From Bacillus sp. FJAT-26390 (lineage in GTDB: Bacteria; Bacillota; Bacilli; Paenibacillales; Paenibacillaceae), in NCBI RefSeq assembly GCF_001682865.1, contig NZ_MAQX01000003.1, positions 17,437 to 81,436 of the forward strand: a stretch of DNA of 64,000 nt, read 5' to 3'. The notes beneath the pieces were generated by a model, which was not told the DNA's origin, ran no database searches, and worked only from the letters and a program-made list of their open reading frames with translations. Below are positions 17,378-26,569 of this stretch, piece by piece (position 1 is the stretch's first letter; every line of letters begins with the position of its first letter). Made by a program: the position numbers and the translations under genes.

Positions 17378-18799
17378 TTGAAAATTATTGATCAGATTTA
17401 TATTAACGGGAAATTCATTAAGCCTTTTGGCAATGAAGAGCAGGAGCTCATTAATCCTTCAACCCAAGAAGTCATTGGGCGAGTGACTTTGGGGAACGAG
17501 GAAGATGCACGAAGAGCCATAGCCGCTGCGAAAGAAGCTTTCAAAACATTCTCGCGGACAACGTTGAAAGAACGCAGTCAAATGTTACAACGATTACATG
17601 ACGCGATTATGTCAAAATCGTCGGCTATGATTGCAGCGAATATTAATGAATATGGTGCTCCAAAATTTGCAGCAATCGGTCGAGTTAAATTGGCGGCTAC
17701 AAATTTTCTAGATTCGAAAGAAGCATTAGAGGATTTTGAATTCATTAAATATATTGGCAAAGCAAAGGTCGTCTCCGAACCAATCGGTGTTATAGGAATT
17801 ATTACTCCATGGAATGCTACTTATTCGCAAATTACGGCTAAACTGGGTGCAGCCATTGCCGCCGGGTGTCCGGTTGTAATTAAGCCAAGTGAACTTAGCG
17901 CGATCCAAGCACAACTGATAACGGAATGTTTTCATGAGGCTGAGATTCCTGCCGGCGTCATCAATGTGGTAAACGGTTTGGGCCAGACGGTTGGCGCTGA
18001 ATTGACGAGGAGTTCGGATATCTCGATGATTTCCTTTACAGGATCTACACGGGTAGGGAAAGAGATTCAAAGAGGTGCAGTGGATACGATGAAACGAGTT
18101 ACATTGGAGCTAGGGGGGAAATCGCCTAATATCATTCTCGATGATGCAGATTTTGCAACAGCTATACCTACTGCTGTAAAGCAATGTTTTAATAACAATG
18201 GTCAAGCATGCGTTGCTGGGACGCGATTACTGGTTCCAGAGCATCGTCTTGATGAAGTGAAAAAACTGGTCAAAGAAGCCGTTGAAGCTATTAAAGTAGG
18301 CAATCCATGGGATGAAGATACAGATCTTGGTCCAATTGTAACCCGAAAACAATATGACCAAGTTCAACGATTTATCAAGGCAGGTATTGAAGAAGGTGCT
18401 GAACTAATCATTGGTGGAGAAGGACATCCAGATGATCTGGATGCAGGATATTTTGTTAAACCTACTGTATTTGCCAATGTAACAGAAGATATGCTGATTG
18501 CGAAGGAAGAAATCTTTGGTCCTGTATTGTCCATTTTGACTTATAAATCAGAAGATGAGGCCATTGAGATGGCGAATAATACCAATTATGGACTTGGTGC
18601 TTATTTAAGTTCTTCCAATTTAGAGAAAGCTAACGAGCTAGCATCCCGCATCGCGGCAGGTGTTGTTCTTATCAATGGAGCCGGCTTTGAAATGAAAGCT
18701 CCTTTCGGTGGCTTTAAGCAGTCCGGAATCGGCAGGGAATATGGCCTGTATGGCCTAGAGGAATGCTTAGAAACAAAAACCATTACGGGTTACAACTAA
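17378..18799 (+). CDS. NAD(P)-dependent aldehyde dehydrogenase
   Basis: Full-length aldehyde dehydrogenase of 473 residues that oxidises an aldehyde to the acid. The Rossmann part shows GVIGIITPWN and FTGSTRVGKEI. Catalytic Glu is in LELGGKSPNI, and nucleophile Cys in NNGQACVAGTR. The ending APFGGFKQSGIGREYGLYGL is typical. The start is a TTG (LKIIDQIYINGKFIKPF) with a weak ribosome site (GAGGTAGGTG) upstream. It forms an operon with the SDR 28 bases downstream, under the divergent TetR. The pairing suggests stepwise oxidation of an alcohol or detoxification of an aldehyde; the substrate is unknown. A remnant of a paralogue lies at 8208-8398. Confidence 0.93.
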   Translation: MKIIDQIYINGKFIKPFGNEEQELINPSTQEVIGRVTLGNEEDARRAIAAAKEAFKTFSRTTLKERSQMLQRLHDAIMSKSSAMIAANINEYGAPKFAAIGRVKLAATNFLDSKEALEDFEFIKYIGKAKVVSEPIGVIGIITPWNATYSQITAKLGAAIAAGCPVVIKPSELSAIQAQLITECFHEAEIPAGVINVVNGLGQTVGAELTRSSDISMISFTGSTRVGKEIQRGAVDTMKRVTLELGGKSPNIILDDADFATAIPTAVKQCFNNNGQACVAGTRLLVPEHRLDEVKKLVKEAVEAIKVGNPWDEDTDLGPIVTRKQYDQVQRFIKAGIEEGAELIIGGEGHPDDLDAGYFVKPTVFANVTEDMLIAKEEIFGPVLSILTYKSEDEAIEMANNTNYGLGAYLSSSNLEKANELASRIAAGVVLINGAGFEMKAPFGGFKQSGIGREYGLYGLEECLETKTITGYN

Positions 18800-18827
18800 T
18801 TTAATAAATTAAGGGTGATAATTCTCA

Positions 18828-19664
18828 ATGACAAAAGTATGGCTTATTACAGGCAGCTCGCGTGGTTTCGGTCGCAGTCTCGCGGAAACTGTTTTGGCAC
18901 GTGGTGATCAAGTAATCGCAACGGCCCGAAAGCCCGAGCAGCTTTCTGGTTTAGTTGAACGTTATGGGGATCAAGTTCGCACTGTGGCTCTTGACGTGAC
19001 CGACCCCATACAAGCAAAAACGGCAATTCACTTCGCTATCCAATCCTTTGGACGACTAGACGTCTTAGTCAATAACGCTGGCTATGGCAATATATCATCT
19101 ATTGAAGAAACGTCATATGAAGACTTTCGGGCCCAGATCGAGACTAATTTATGGGGAGTCATCAATGTCACAAAGGAAGCTTTACCCATTTTAAGAGAGC
19201 AAGGATTCGGGCATATTGTACAGTTCTCGTCAATCGGTGGTCGTACCAGCACACCTGGTCTAGCTGCTTATCAATCGGCCAAATGGGCTGTAGAAGGTTT
19301 CTCTGAGGTATTGTCAAAGGAAGTTATGCCGTTAGGGTTGAAGGTGACGATCATCGAGCCTGGAGGATTCCGAACGGATTGGGCTGGTTCATCGATGAGT
19401 CATATCGAGCCTCGTGAGGAATACAAAAACACCGTCGGTGAAATGCTGAAGCATCTACGTGAAACAACTGGAAAAGAAAATGGAGACCCTGTCAAAGCTG
19501 CGGATGCCATTATTGCTATTGTTAACAGTCAGAATCCACCGTTGAGACTTCTACTTGGTAGCGATGCGGTAGCCATTGCTCGGGCTGTCGATCTAAATAA
19601 ACTGCAAGAAACGGACCGTTGGGAGAAGATCAGTATTTCCACGGACTATAATAGCCTTACATGA
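18828..19664 (+). CDS. Short-chain dehydrogenase/reductase (classical SDR)
   Basis: SDR of 278 residues. The cofactor motif TGSSRGFG lies at residues 8-15, NNAGYG near 86, catalytic Ser in IVQFSSIGG, and YxxxK as YQSAKWAVEGF. The long C-terminal part fits the group that includes retinol-dehydrogenase-like oxidoreductases. It lies 28 bases behind the aldehyde dehydrogenase in the same operon and is followed by a terminator. Inferred role: alcohol/ketone step next to the aldehyde oxidation, or reduction of a reactive carbonyl. Confidence 0.9.
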   Translation: MTKVWLITGSSRGFGRSLAETVLARGDQVIATARKPEQLSGLVERYGDQVRTVALDVTDPIQAKTAIHFAIQSFGRLDVLVNNAGYGNISSIEETSYEDFRAQIETNLWGVINVTKEALPILREQGFGHIVQFSSIGGRTSTPGLAAYQSAKWAVEGFSEVLSKEVMPLGLKVTIIEPGGFRTDWAGSSMSHIEPREEYKNTVGEMLKHLRETTGKENGDPVKAADAIIAIVNSQNPPLRLLLGSDAVAIARAVDLNKLQETDRWEKISISTDYNSLT

Positions 19665-19787
19665 GTTTGATTGGAGTTGATTAGAAGGTAAATGGGTATT
19701 AACTTGACGGTTCTGGTTGTGATTGAACGCTTTATATTTCATTTAATCCAACAAGTTCTATATAAAATCTCTATATAAAAGCTAAAG

Positions 19788-19832
19788 GAACGGCTATGTT
19801 CGCAACATCTGCGAAAGAGCCGTTCTTCTGTT
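19788..19832 (+). terminator. Terminator of the dehydrogenase operon
   Basis: GAACGGCT (19788-19795) pairs with AGCCGTTC (19818-19825), with an inner stem TTCGCA/TGCGAA. A T-rich stretch follows. Confidence 0.8.
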
Positions 19833-20266
19833 TTTCTTAGCAATATCTTTTTGAAGGAATAGTAATTCTAAGTAAGTATGTAGAAACTGCCTCAGCCTTG
19901 ATTTTTAGAAAGATTAATGTTTTCAACTAAGTTTAGTTCACAAGAATTTTTTATTTCATTTTACTTTACACTTTTGGTGTCTTCACGAGTGAAGATGATA
20001 AATACAATTAAGACATAATAGACGTTTTATAAACTATTTGTTTACTTTGTTCGAGATGCATGTTATCCTTTGACTATATTGAAACGAAGGAGTGGTGCAT
20101 TAAATGAAATGAAAATTTAACTACGGCATTCCGCCGCCAGGTAAGCCTACTTCGATATTGATCCGACGCTCATTTGGTCATAGGAATTATTATGTTAAGT
20201 TCATTTAGACTTTTGTTTAAATTTCCTCAAACAGTAATCAAAATAATTGAAAGAAGGTAATATACT
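19833..20266. other. Spacer with a promoter copy and a coding relic
   Basis: Contains the third promoter/operator copy. Behind it lies a start-like GGAG..ATGAAATGA and then about 30 codons of protein-like text (NYGIPPPGKPTSILIRRSF) ending in TAG. This is probably a gene lost between the promoter and the present SDR. No family was recognised for it. Confidence 0.45.
20016..20068 (+). promoter_or_regulatory. Shared promoter/operator sequence, copy 3
   Basis: ATAATAGACGTTTTATAAAC then TATTTGTTTACTTTG, with TTTACT (20041-20046) as -35 and TTATCC (20063-20068) as -10 at 16 bases. It matches copies 1 and 2 but has no TetR gene next to it. It probably drives the SDR at 20267 under control from a TetR gene elsewhere. 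Confidence 0.6.
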
Positions 20267-21067
20267 GTGGATTTAAAATTAACTGGTAAACGTGCGCTGA
20301 TTACAGGTTCTAGCAGCGGCTTAGGGATGGCTACGGCAAAGTTGCTGGCTGCGGAAGGGGCGACTGTTATTGTGCATGGTCGTGATGAGGCGCGTACAAG
20401 CACTGTCGCAGAGTACATCCGTGCTAATGGTGGTTCCGCTGTTATTGCTTTGGGTGATCTTTCTTCTGATGCTGGAGCTGATGCTGTCGCGAAGGCATCG
20501 TTGGCAGATGGTCCTGTTGACATTCTAGTCAACAATGCAGGCTTCTACCGTCACTTGTCTTGGATGGAAGCTACGGCAGATGAGTGGGCAGATACCTACA
20601 ACGTCAATGTGGTTTCCGGTGTTCGCATGATTCAAAGATTGATCCCGCAAATGCGCGAACGCAATTGGGGTCGTATCATTACGATCGGAGGAGGACTTGC
20701 GCTGCAACCGATGAACACTCATCCTCAGTACAACGCAACCTTGGCTGCTCGTCACAACCTTGCGGTATCACTTGCACGCGAACTGAAAGACACTCGTATT
20801 ACCTCGAACATCGTCTCACCTGGAGCGATGCTTGTAGATGCGGTAAAAGATCTAGTGGAGAGTATCGGACCAGCTCGTGGTTGGGGAGAAACATGGGACG
20901 ACATTCAGCGTAATGCAGTGAACTCTCTTATCCCTAATGATCGCGGACGCTTTGGTTATCCGGATGAAATTGCTGCTGCTGTTGCATACCTCTGCAGTGA
21001 TTATGCGGAATATGTCAGCGGATCTACAATTCGCGTTGATGGCGGATTGATCCGAGGTGCCTTTTAA
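20267..21067 (+). CDS. SDR-family protein lacking the catalytic Lys and Ser
   Basis: SDR-fold protein of 266 residues starting at GTG after AAGAAGG. Cofactor-binding TGSSSGLG (13-20), NNAG (about 90) and the C-terminal VSGSTIRVDGGL are normal. The catalytic centre is not: the Ser position reads IGGGLA, and YxxxK reads YNATLAARHN, so Lys is Leu. Only Tyr and the upstream Asn remain of the N-S-Y-K tetrad. It may bind NAD(P) without usual dehydrogenase activity, or use another chemistry. It is driven by the third shared promoter and followed by a terminator and a DHA2 exporter. Confidence 0.85.
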   Translation: MDLKLTGKRALITGSSSGLGMATAKLLAAEGATVIVHGRDEARTSTVAEYIRANGGSAVIALGDLSSDAGADAVAKASLADGPVDILVNNAGFYRHLSWMEATADEWADTYNVNVVSGVRMIQRLIPQMRERNWGRIITIGGGLALQPMNTHPQYNATLAARHNLAVSLARELKDTRITSNIVSPGAMLVDAVKDLVESIGPARGWGETWDDIQRNAVNSLIPNDRGRFGYPDEIAAAVAYLCSDYAEYVSGSTIRVDGGLIRGAF

Positions 21068-21186
21068 AGAAGGAACCATCTTATTTCAGCGTAATTAATG
21101 ATTAATTAGAAAACCAACCGGTCGCCGATAAATATTGTTAAATCACTCTTATCAAGAGAATAAGATTATCCGATTATCGCAAAAAT

Positions 21187-21230
21187 AACATCCCTTACCT
21201 CTGAGTCAATTGGAAAGGGATGTTGTTTTC
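21187..21230 (+). terminator. Rho-independent terminator
   Basis: AACATCCCTT (21187-21196) pairs with AAGGGATGTT (21215-21224), followed by GTTTTCTT. It separates the SDR from the exporter. Confidence 0.8.
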
Positions 21231-21397
21231 TTGATAAATTGATTTATTGTCTTCATGACTTTAAACATGACTTTGTCAAACCTTATGCATTGTCCAAAAA
21301 TGCTGATTTTAAATTGATAAAATTAAACTTTAAGGTAGCTTCTTTAAAGGATTGAGGAATGTACCATCATTTGAAAGACACATAAATAGGAAGGAAG

Positions 21398-22816
21398 ATG
21401 GTTTTGGGAGCATTAATTCAGCAGTCTAAACGAATCATTTTAACTATTATCATTGCTTGTCAGCTTATGATTGTGCTCGACGCCTCCATTATGATTACTG
21501 CGCTGCCTGAGATTGGTCGATCACTGCATCTGACAACGACTAACTTGACTTGGGTGCAAAATGCCTATATTTTGGCTTTCGGAGGTTTCTTGTTGCTAGG
21601 TGCTAGGGCAGGGGACATCTTGGGTCGAAGGCGTATATTCATGACAGGTATTACTTTGTTCACGTTGGCCTCTCTACTGGCCGGTTTATCTCAATCCGCA
21701 GAATGGCTTCTCGTTACTCGAGCCTTGCAAGGTATCGCAGCTGCATTAGCAGCGCCTTCAACACTCGCATTACTGTCCGTGAGCTTTGTAGAGGCCAAAG
21801 AACGATCAAAAGCGATCGCTTTATATAGTGCCGTTTCTGGAGCAGGAGGCAGTGTAGGTCTCGTCCTTGGTGGTGTGCTAACTGATTTAATCTCATGGCG
21901 ATTTGGCATGTTTATTAACGTACCTATTGGGGTGGCGCTACTATTACTGGCTCCTCGGTACTTATCAGAAACCGATAGAAACACGGGACGATTTGATTTA
22001 ACAGGAGCGTTATCATCCGTTATTGGAATGACCGCTCTAGTATTTGGCTTTGTGCATGCTGCTTCTAGCGGATGGGCTAATATATGGACATTAGTTTCGA
22101 TTATTGCCGGGGTGGCGTCACTCATTGCTTTCTTCTTGATTGAAGCTCGTGCCGAACAACCGATTACACCACTTCGTTTGTTTGCGAGCCACGAGCGGTC
22201 TGGCAGCTATCTAGGTAGGCTCCTATTTGTAGGAGGCATGTTTTCGATGATTTTTTTCTTATCACAATTTTTGCAAAGGGTACTTGGTTTTAGTTCATTC
22301 CAAGCTGGACTTGCATTCCTCCCTATGACAGCTGTGCAGTTCGCAATGATGTACCTAATGCCATGGCTCACCTCCCGATTTGGACCGATCAGATTACTTG
22401 TGAGCGGAATAATAATAGCGATAGCAGGAATGGGCTGGTTGAGTCGTATCACTATAGAATCTCAATTTTTTCCACAAATTTTTATTCCCATGGTGATCCT
22501 TGGTATCGGGGCAGGTATTGTTTTTATTCCTTTCACTTCCTTTGGACTAGCGGGGGTAGATAAACGCGATGCGGGCGCAGCATCAGGACTTGTCAATGTT
22601 GCACATCAAATTGGTGGATCAATAGGGCTTGCTATCCTTATCACATTTTTCGAGAGAGCAATTGGCAAAGGAACGATTTCATCGAAAGGAGGGAGCCTAG
22701 AACTAGCACACGCTGTTTCAATATCCATAACCGGTTCTGTGATTTTTCTAACGTTGTCGCTTGTCGTGGTACTTCTCTTGTTATACCCATCACGCGCAAC
22801 AATCAAAAATGGGTGA
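21398..22816 (+). CDS. DHA2-family (EmrB/QacA) drug exporter
   Basis: Fourteen-helix proton-driven exporter of 472 residues. Helix 1 carries the DHA2 motif (LMIVLDASIMITALPEIG), and TNLTWVQNAYILAFGGFLLL and the loop motif GARAGDILGRRR follow. Motif C is in helix 5 (GAGGSVGLVLGGVL). AGGAAGGA lies close to the ATG; the TTG two codons on is an alternative start. It has no adjacent regulator of its own, and the preceding terminator makes it a separate unit. Drug or metabolite export is the likely role; the substrate is unknown. Confidence 0.92.
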   Translation: MVLGALIQQSKRIILTIIIACQLMIVLDASIMITALPEIGRSLHLTTTNLTWVQNAYILAFGGFLLLGARAGDILGRRRIFMTGITLFTLASLLAGLSQSAEWLLVTRALQGIAAALAAPSTLALLSVSFVEAKERSKAIALYSAVSGAGGSVGLVLGGVLTDLISWRFGMFINVPIGVALLLLAPRYLSETDRNTGRFDLTGALSSVIGMTALVFGFVHAASSGWANIWTLVSIIAGVASLIAFFLIEARAEQPITPLRLFASHERSGSYLGRLLFVGGMFSMIFFLSQFLQRVLGFSSFQAGLAFLPMTAVQFAMMYLMPWLTSRFGPIRLLVSGIIIAIAGMGWLSRITIESQFFPQIFIPMVILGIGAGIVFIPFTSFGLAGVDKRDAGAASGLVNVAHQIGGSIGLAILITFFERAIGKGTISSKGGSLELAHAVSISITGSVIFLTLSLVVVLLLLYPSRATIKNG

Positions 22817-23263
22817 AAAGGTTAAAGATGATTCAAAACCAAAACTTGTGATCTCGCCAAGCCATATGTGATGTCGATCCCAGAAGACGATCCCGATCTC
22901 AGCTCAAATGTGTTAATCGTTATGTGCGACGGTCTCAAATTGGTCTGGTACCAACGTGGTTTTCATGGACATCCAGTGTCGCCAGCAACTCGGGAAAAAA
23001 AGTAGCGGGTGGCGCGGCACTCATCTATTATTTACTCAATCATGTCTTCATCTTATTCACAATCGATACCGGGATAATCCTTTATGATCCTGGTCTCCGT
23101 TTTCACCAAACAACGGTTTCCACCATTCGGTTAAGAAAGATAACTGGGTTCAAAGTTCACCAATAATTCAACGGATTTTCCTTTACGATAAAAAACGTTA
23201 CGAAATGCTGGATACTGGTAGCTTGCATTAGAGGACAACATGATCATAGAATGCTTATTGCGT

Positions 23264-23328
23264 GATCAGATTGGTCAGCTCGCTGTGGCTTGTAGACGAA
23301 CAATCCTCGCGAACTGACCAATCTGATC
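23264..23328. repeat. Perfect 15-bp inverted repeat
   Basis: GATCAGATTGGTCAG at 23264-23278 is repeated as its exact complement CTGACCAATCTGATC at 23314-23328, with 35 bases between. There is no T run, so it is not a terminator. It could be a recombination or terminal-repeat relic. Confidence 0.6.
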
Positions 23329-23472
23329 GACCGTTCGGACTACAAGCAAACGCTTGCCGATATGCGGTAGTCGCTTTTGATATCTACGTCGATAAAGCTT
23401 TCATTGTGATTGACTACTTTAACATGGTTTTATGGGACGCAGAGGAGGAATACCGGGTTAAGTTGTATGGAA

Positions 23473-23610
23473 AAAATAAAGTATTAGACCGGAGTTGTTA
23501 TTTGACGGGGTTTTCGGTTTTGAAAATCGTCAGGTTCAGAGAAATAAGTTTTAGAATGAGGCATCAGAGAGCCCACAAAAAGAAACTAACCGGAAAATAA
23601 AGTATTAGAC
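23473..23610 (+). repeat. Direct repeat of 17 bp
   Basis: AAAATAAAGTATTAGAC occurs at 23473-23489 and again at 23594-23610, 121 bases apart. It may mark the ends of a small insertion or a duplicated terminal sequence. Confidence 0.55.
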
Positions 23611-23649
23611 AGGGTTTAGTTGATTTAGCTAACGTATCCGTTAGCTAAA

Positions 23650-24216
23650 TCAAAAATCCTCATTCCATAGTCTTATTACCTCTTTTAGTTCTAAATTTTC
23701 AAAACTTAATTTATAAATATCTGGTTTCTTTAATTGATTTAAAAAATCCAAACCATAACTTGAATCAAAATAATTGATCATCAAAGTCATTACAAGTCCA
23801 TGTGTTCCAATAGCTATTTTTTTCCCAGAGTGTTCTTTTAATATGTTTTTTATCACTGATATCGATCTATTCTGGCAATCAGAATTAGACTCCCCGCCCG
23901 GTAAAAAATAATCAAAATCATAAAATTTCTCTTTAATAACGGACATTAAATTTCCAATAATTTCTCCAGCAAAATGCCTTTCCCTGAGATCTTCAAATGT
24001 TTCGATATCTAATCCCAAGTTTTGTGCCAATCCCTCAATACTCAGGATTGCTCGGTTATATGGGCTAGATATAATAATATCTATTCCTTCTTTTTTAAGA
24101 ATTTCTGTAACTTTTTCAACATCGCCCTTGCCCTTTGTGGTGAGTCCTCTTGTTCTTTCAGTTCCTTCATCGTATGGTGATTCTGCATGCCTAACCATAT
24201 AGACGATGGTGTTCAT
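23650..24216 (-). CDS. Histidine phosphatase family protein
   Basis: Phosphoglycerate-mutase-like phosphatase of 188 residues. The phospho-His motif is VRHAES near residue 9, the second Arg lies in SSPYNRAILS, the Glu in LRERHFAGE, and the late His in GTHGLVMTL. The start is the ATG at 24216, because AAGGAGG lies 6 bases before it. Such enzymes remove phosphate from small metabolites; the substrate cannot be told. It is AT-rich compared with the sugar loci. A second, unrelated member lies at 40689-41306. It lies just outside the left end of an IS110-family element. Confidence 0.85.
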   Translation of the reverse strand: MNTIVYMVRHAESPYDEGTERTRGLTTKGKGDVEKVTEILKKEGIDIIISSPYNRAILSIEGLAQNLGLDIETFEDLRERHFAGEIIGNLMSVIKEKFYDFDYFLPGGESNSDCQNRSISVIKNILKEHSGKKIAIGTHGLVMTLMINYFDSSYGLDFLNQLKKPDIYKLSFENLELKEVIRLWNEDF

Positions 24217-24403
24217 ATAATCCTCCTTAAATTGAATATTCCGTCTCAAAAAGTATTCGCGAAGTCATTTAGCTATCCGGCCCGTTAGCATTCCTGTAGA
24301 GCGTTAAATTTCCGCTTTGCATAAAAACGAGCGCCTCGGTACGATGGAAGTACGCAACGGGTCATAGCCCTAAAAATTCCATCATCCAGGAGGTCGCTCT
24401 ACT

Positions 24404-25675
24404 ATGAAGTTTAAATCGCAAGCGAGACAAAATCAACTCATTGAAAAAATTACTGCTCAGCATTTAGTTGTCGGGATCGACATCGCCCAGCAGATGCATG
24501 TTGCACGCGCTGTAAATTTTCGTGGCATCATCATCGGAGACCACTTATCCTTTTCTAATGACGAGGAGGGGTTTCACAATCTTTTGCTATGGATTCAAAA
24601 GCTGCCAACCACCCATCGTTTAAGCGCCGCCATCGTCGGGATGGAACCAACTGGGCATTACTGGCTTAACTTCTCTCGGTGGCTCACAGAACACCATTTT
24701 GAAGTCGTTTTAGTCAATCCACATCTCGTCAAAAAGAACAAAGAGAATCGCGACAATACGCCCTCAAAGAGTGACCGGAAGGATGCTCTCGTTATCGCCG
24801 ACATGGTCAAGAACGGTTACTACTTGGTATCACGCAAGACCCCCCAAGCCTTCGAGGATCTACGTGTGCTTCTCTCTAACCGTGACTTCGTCGTCAAACG
24901 ACTTGTTAGTGCCAAAAACCAGATCCACCGCTGGGTTGACGTCGTTTTCCCTGAACTACGTCACGTGTTCAAAGACATCACATGTGTCGGCTCCATCGCT
25001 ACGCTTCGCCTCTTCCCTACTCCAGCGGAGCTCAGTAAACTACAACCTCAGAACCTGATTCAGGGATGGAAAACCATCATGAAACGGCACTGTGGTGCTA
25101 GAAAAGCAAAAGCACTCATCGAGTTGGCCAACCATTCTGTAGGATCTCAATCAGCTTCGCATTACTACAAGCTTCACTTGAATCAATTGCTCGCCGAGTA
25201 CGATCTTGCTTGCGAACAGCTAGAGGTTGTGGAGAAGGAAATTTCAACCGTATTAGAACGTATTCCCTTTGCAAAATACATCCTCACTATTAAAGGGATT
25301 AGTGTCATTTCATTAGCTGGTATTTTGGGTGAGGCTGGGGACTTAAGCGGATTTGTTCACGGTAATGCTTTGCTGCGCCATGCCGGACTTAACCTCGCAG
25401 AAGCGAGCTCAGGCAAATGGACCGGGCAGATGAAGATTAGCAAACGCGGACGATCCCGCCTTCGCCGCTTCCTCTTCATGGCTACTATGAGTTTGGTCAT
25501 GAACAATTCGGAGTTTCAAGCGATGCATGCATACAATGTGCAATTCAAGAAGATGAAGAAAATGAGGTCCATTATGAAACTATGCGGTAAATTGGCTAGA
25601 ATACTAGTCGGGATGGCGCGCAGCGGCAAAGCCTATATGCCACAAAAAACGTTACCGCTCTTGCAAGCAGCTTAG
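24404..25675 (+). CDS. IS110-family transposase (DEDD recombinase)
   Basis: Recombinase of 423 residues. The N-terminal RuvC-like DEDD domain shows VVGIDIAQQMHVARAV, the second acidic motif GMEPTGHYW, and SKSDRKDALVIADMV. The C-terminal Transposase_20 domain has IKGISVISLAGILGE and HAGLNLAEASSG. These enzymes are guided by a structured RNA coded in a non-coding end of the element. AGGAGG lies about 13 bases before the ATG. It appears intact. A second copy with a closely similar C-terminus runs off the right edge on the minus strand (63782 onward). Confidence 0.92.
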   Translation: MKFKSQARQNQLIEKITAQHLVVGIDIAQQMHVARAVNFRGIIIGDHLSFSNDEEGFHNLLLWIQKLPTTHRLSAAIVGMEPTGHYWLNFSRWLTEHHFEVVLVNPHLVKKNKENRDNTPSKSDRKDALVIADMVKNGYYLVSRKTPQAFEDLRVLLSNRDFVVKRLVSAKNQIHRWVDVVFPELRHVFKDITCVGSIATLRLFPTPAELSKLQPQNLIQGWKTIMKRHCGARKAKALIELANHSVGSQSASHYYKLHLNQLLAEYDLACEQLEVVEKEISTVLERIPFAKYILTIKGISVISLAGILGEAGDLSGFVHGNALLRHAGLNLAEASSGKWTGQMKISKRGRSRLRRFLFMATMSLVMNNSEFQAMHAYNVQFKKMKKMRSIMKLCGKLARILVGMARSGKAYMPQKTLPLLQAA

Positions 25676-25893
25676 CCCAACAACCCGTTTCGTTGTACGA
25701 GTTTTGGCTTATTCGCAGGATTTCAAAGAAAGCACAGAGTACCGGATTCATTAAACCAAAGGGCACCGACCCGTACGGCACTGACCCGTTAAGACATGGG
25801 AGTGAAAACCTCCAAGGGCGGCGTGGAGAATGCGTGCAGTAATTGGAAGTAAATGGGGCGACAATAATCCCCCTTTATTCCCGTGCGTCTTCA
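25676..25893 (+). ncRNA. Candidate IS110-family guide RNA region (3' end of element)
   Basis: Sequence between the transposase stop and the right end is conserved with the other copy at 63514-63781 but has lost about 50 bases relative to it. A hairpin GGAG-TGAAAAC-CTCC sits at about 25797-25815; the other copy has a longer perfect stem (TCGGAG/CTCCGA). Location and conservation fit a 3' guide RNA as in IS1111-type elements. This is inference. Confidence 0.4.
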
Positions 25894-26569
25894 AACAGAG
25901 TCATTAAATGATGTACAGAACCAGGGGGAGGAACATTTCTAGATTACTCCCTTAAAATACAAATAAGTTCGCGAGGCATTAGGGAGATGGTCTAAAAAGG
26001 CGCATATCAGATAGAGGAACTTAGTTCATTGGGCTTATTCGTCGGCCGAGGGACCGTAGATGTCTGGCACCGGAATATCGAGAAGCCGCAAGTATACCCG
26101 ATCTGGTTGTTTTCCAGGCTGGGATGATATGACCGATCTTAGCTATATAAAGATATGGCTCATTGCACATCATCCCCTGTATCTTATAAAGGAAAAAGCT
26201 ATGAAATCATGTTTTAACTAATGAAAATTACATTTCAAATACTTTTTCAAAGGATTCATCTAGCGAGTATGTGTTCGCACGAATTCTTTCAGGCCGTATA
26301 CGCTTGCCAGTAAAATTGTGCTGAAATGAAAGACGTTCTGCGTTAAGATAGATAGCGTTCCCTATTTTATGTAAAAGAAGAGAGACCTGTTTTATGTGGA
26401 GTCCCATCAAAGAACGCTTTCGGCAGTCGACCTTGCGTGCAAAACTGATACTCGCTTTTGTTTTTGAATGATTTAGGGGGAAACCATCAATGCTAATGCG
26501 TGTTTTTTACTCTTTCATGTTTTGTGGGGAATGGTGATTGAAAAAATATTGTTTTCGGCGGCATATTAT
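25894..26569. other. Stretch without a supported gene
   Basis: About 680 bases. A minus-strand frame at 26228-26410 (RIRPERIRANTYSLDESFEKV) reads like the end of a protein but has no start and no recognised family. Nothing else is supported. Confidence 0.35.

Larger units (their letters stand above)
22817..23649. other. Decayed region without a supported gene
   Basis: About 830 bases of broken coding-like text in several frames. A frame at 23262-23600 contains VDKAFIVIDYFNMVLWDAEEEY, faintly like the conserved middle of an ISL3-type transposase (VVDRFHV); another frame gives TNLIDRSDYKQTLADMR. Neither is strong enough to name. Two repeat structures inside are listed separately. Confidence 0.4.
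24250..25893 (+). mobile_element. IS110-family insertion sequence, complete copy
   Basis: Transposase gene with about 150 non-coding bases before it and about 220 after it. The right limit is where similarity to the copy at the right edge of the window stops (after TATTCCCGTGCGTCTTCA); the left limit is approximate. No inverted repeats are evident, which is normal for IS110. The long structured 3' end resembles the IS1111-type layout. Confidence 0.7.

Noticed and set aside
23262..23600. Possible ISL3-type transposase fragment
   Set aside because: Only one weak word (FIVIDYFNMV) resembles the family, which is too little to call.
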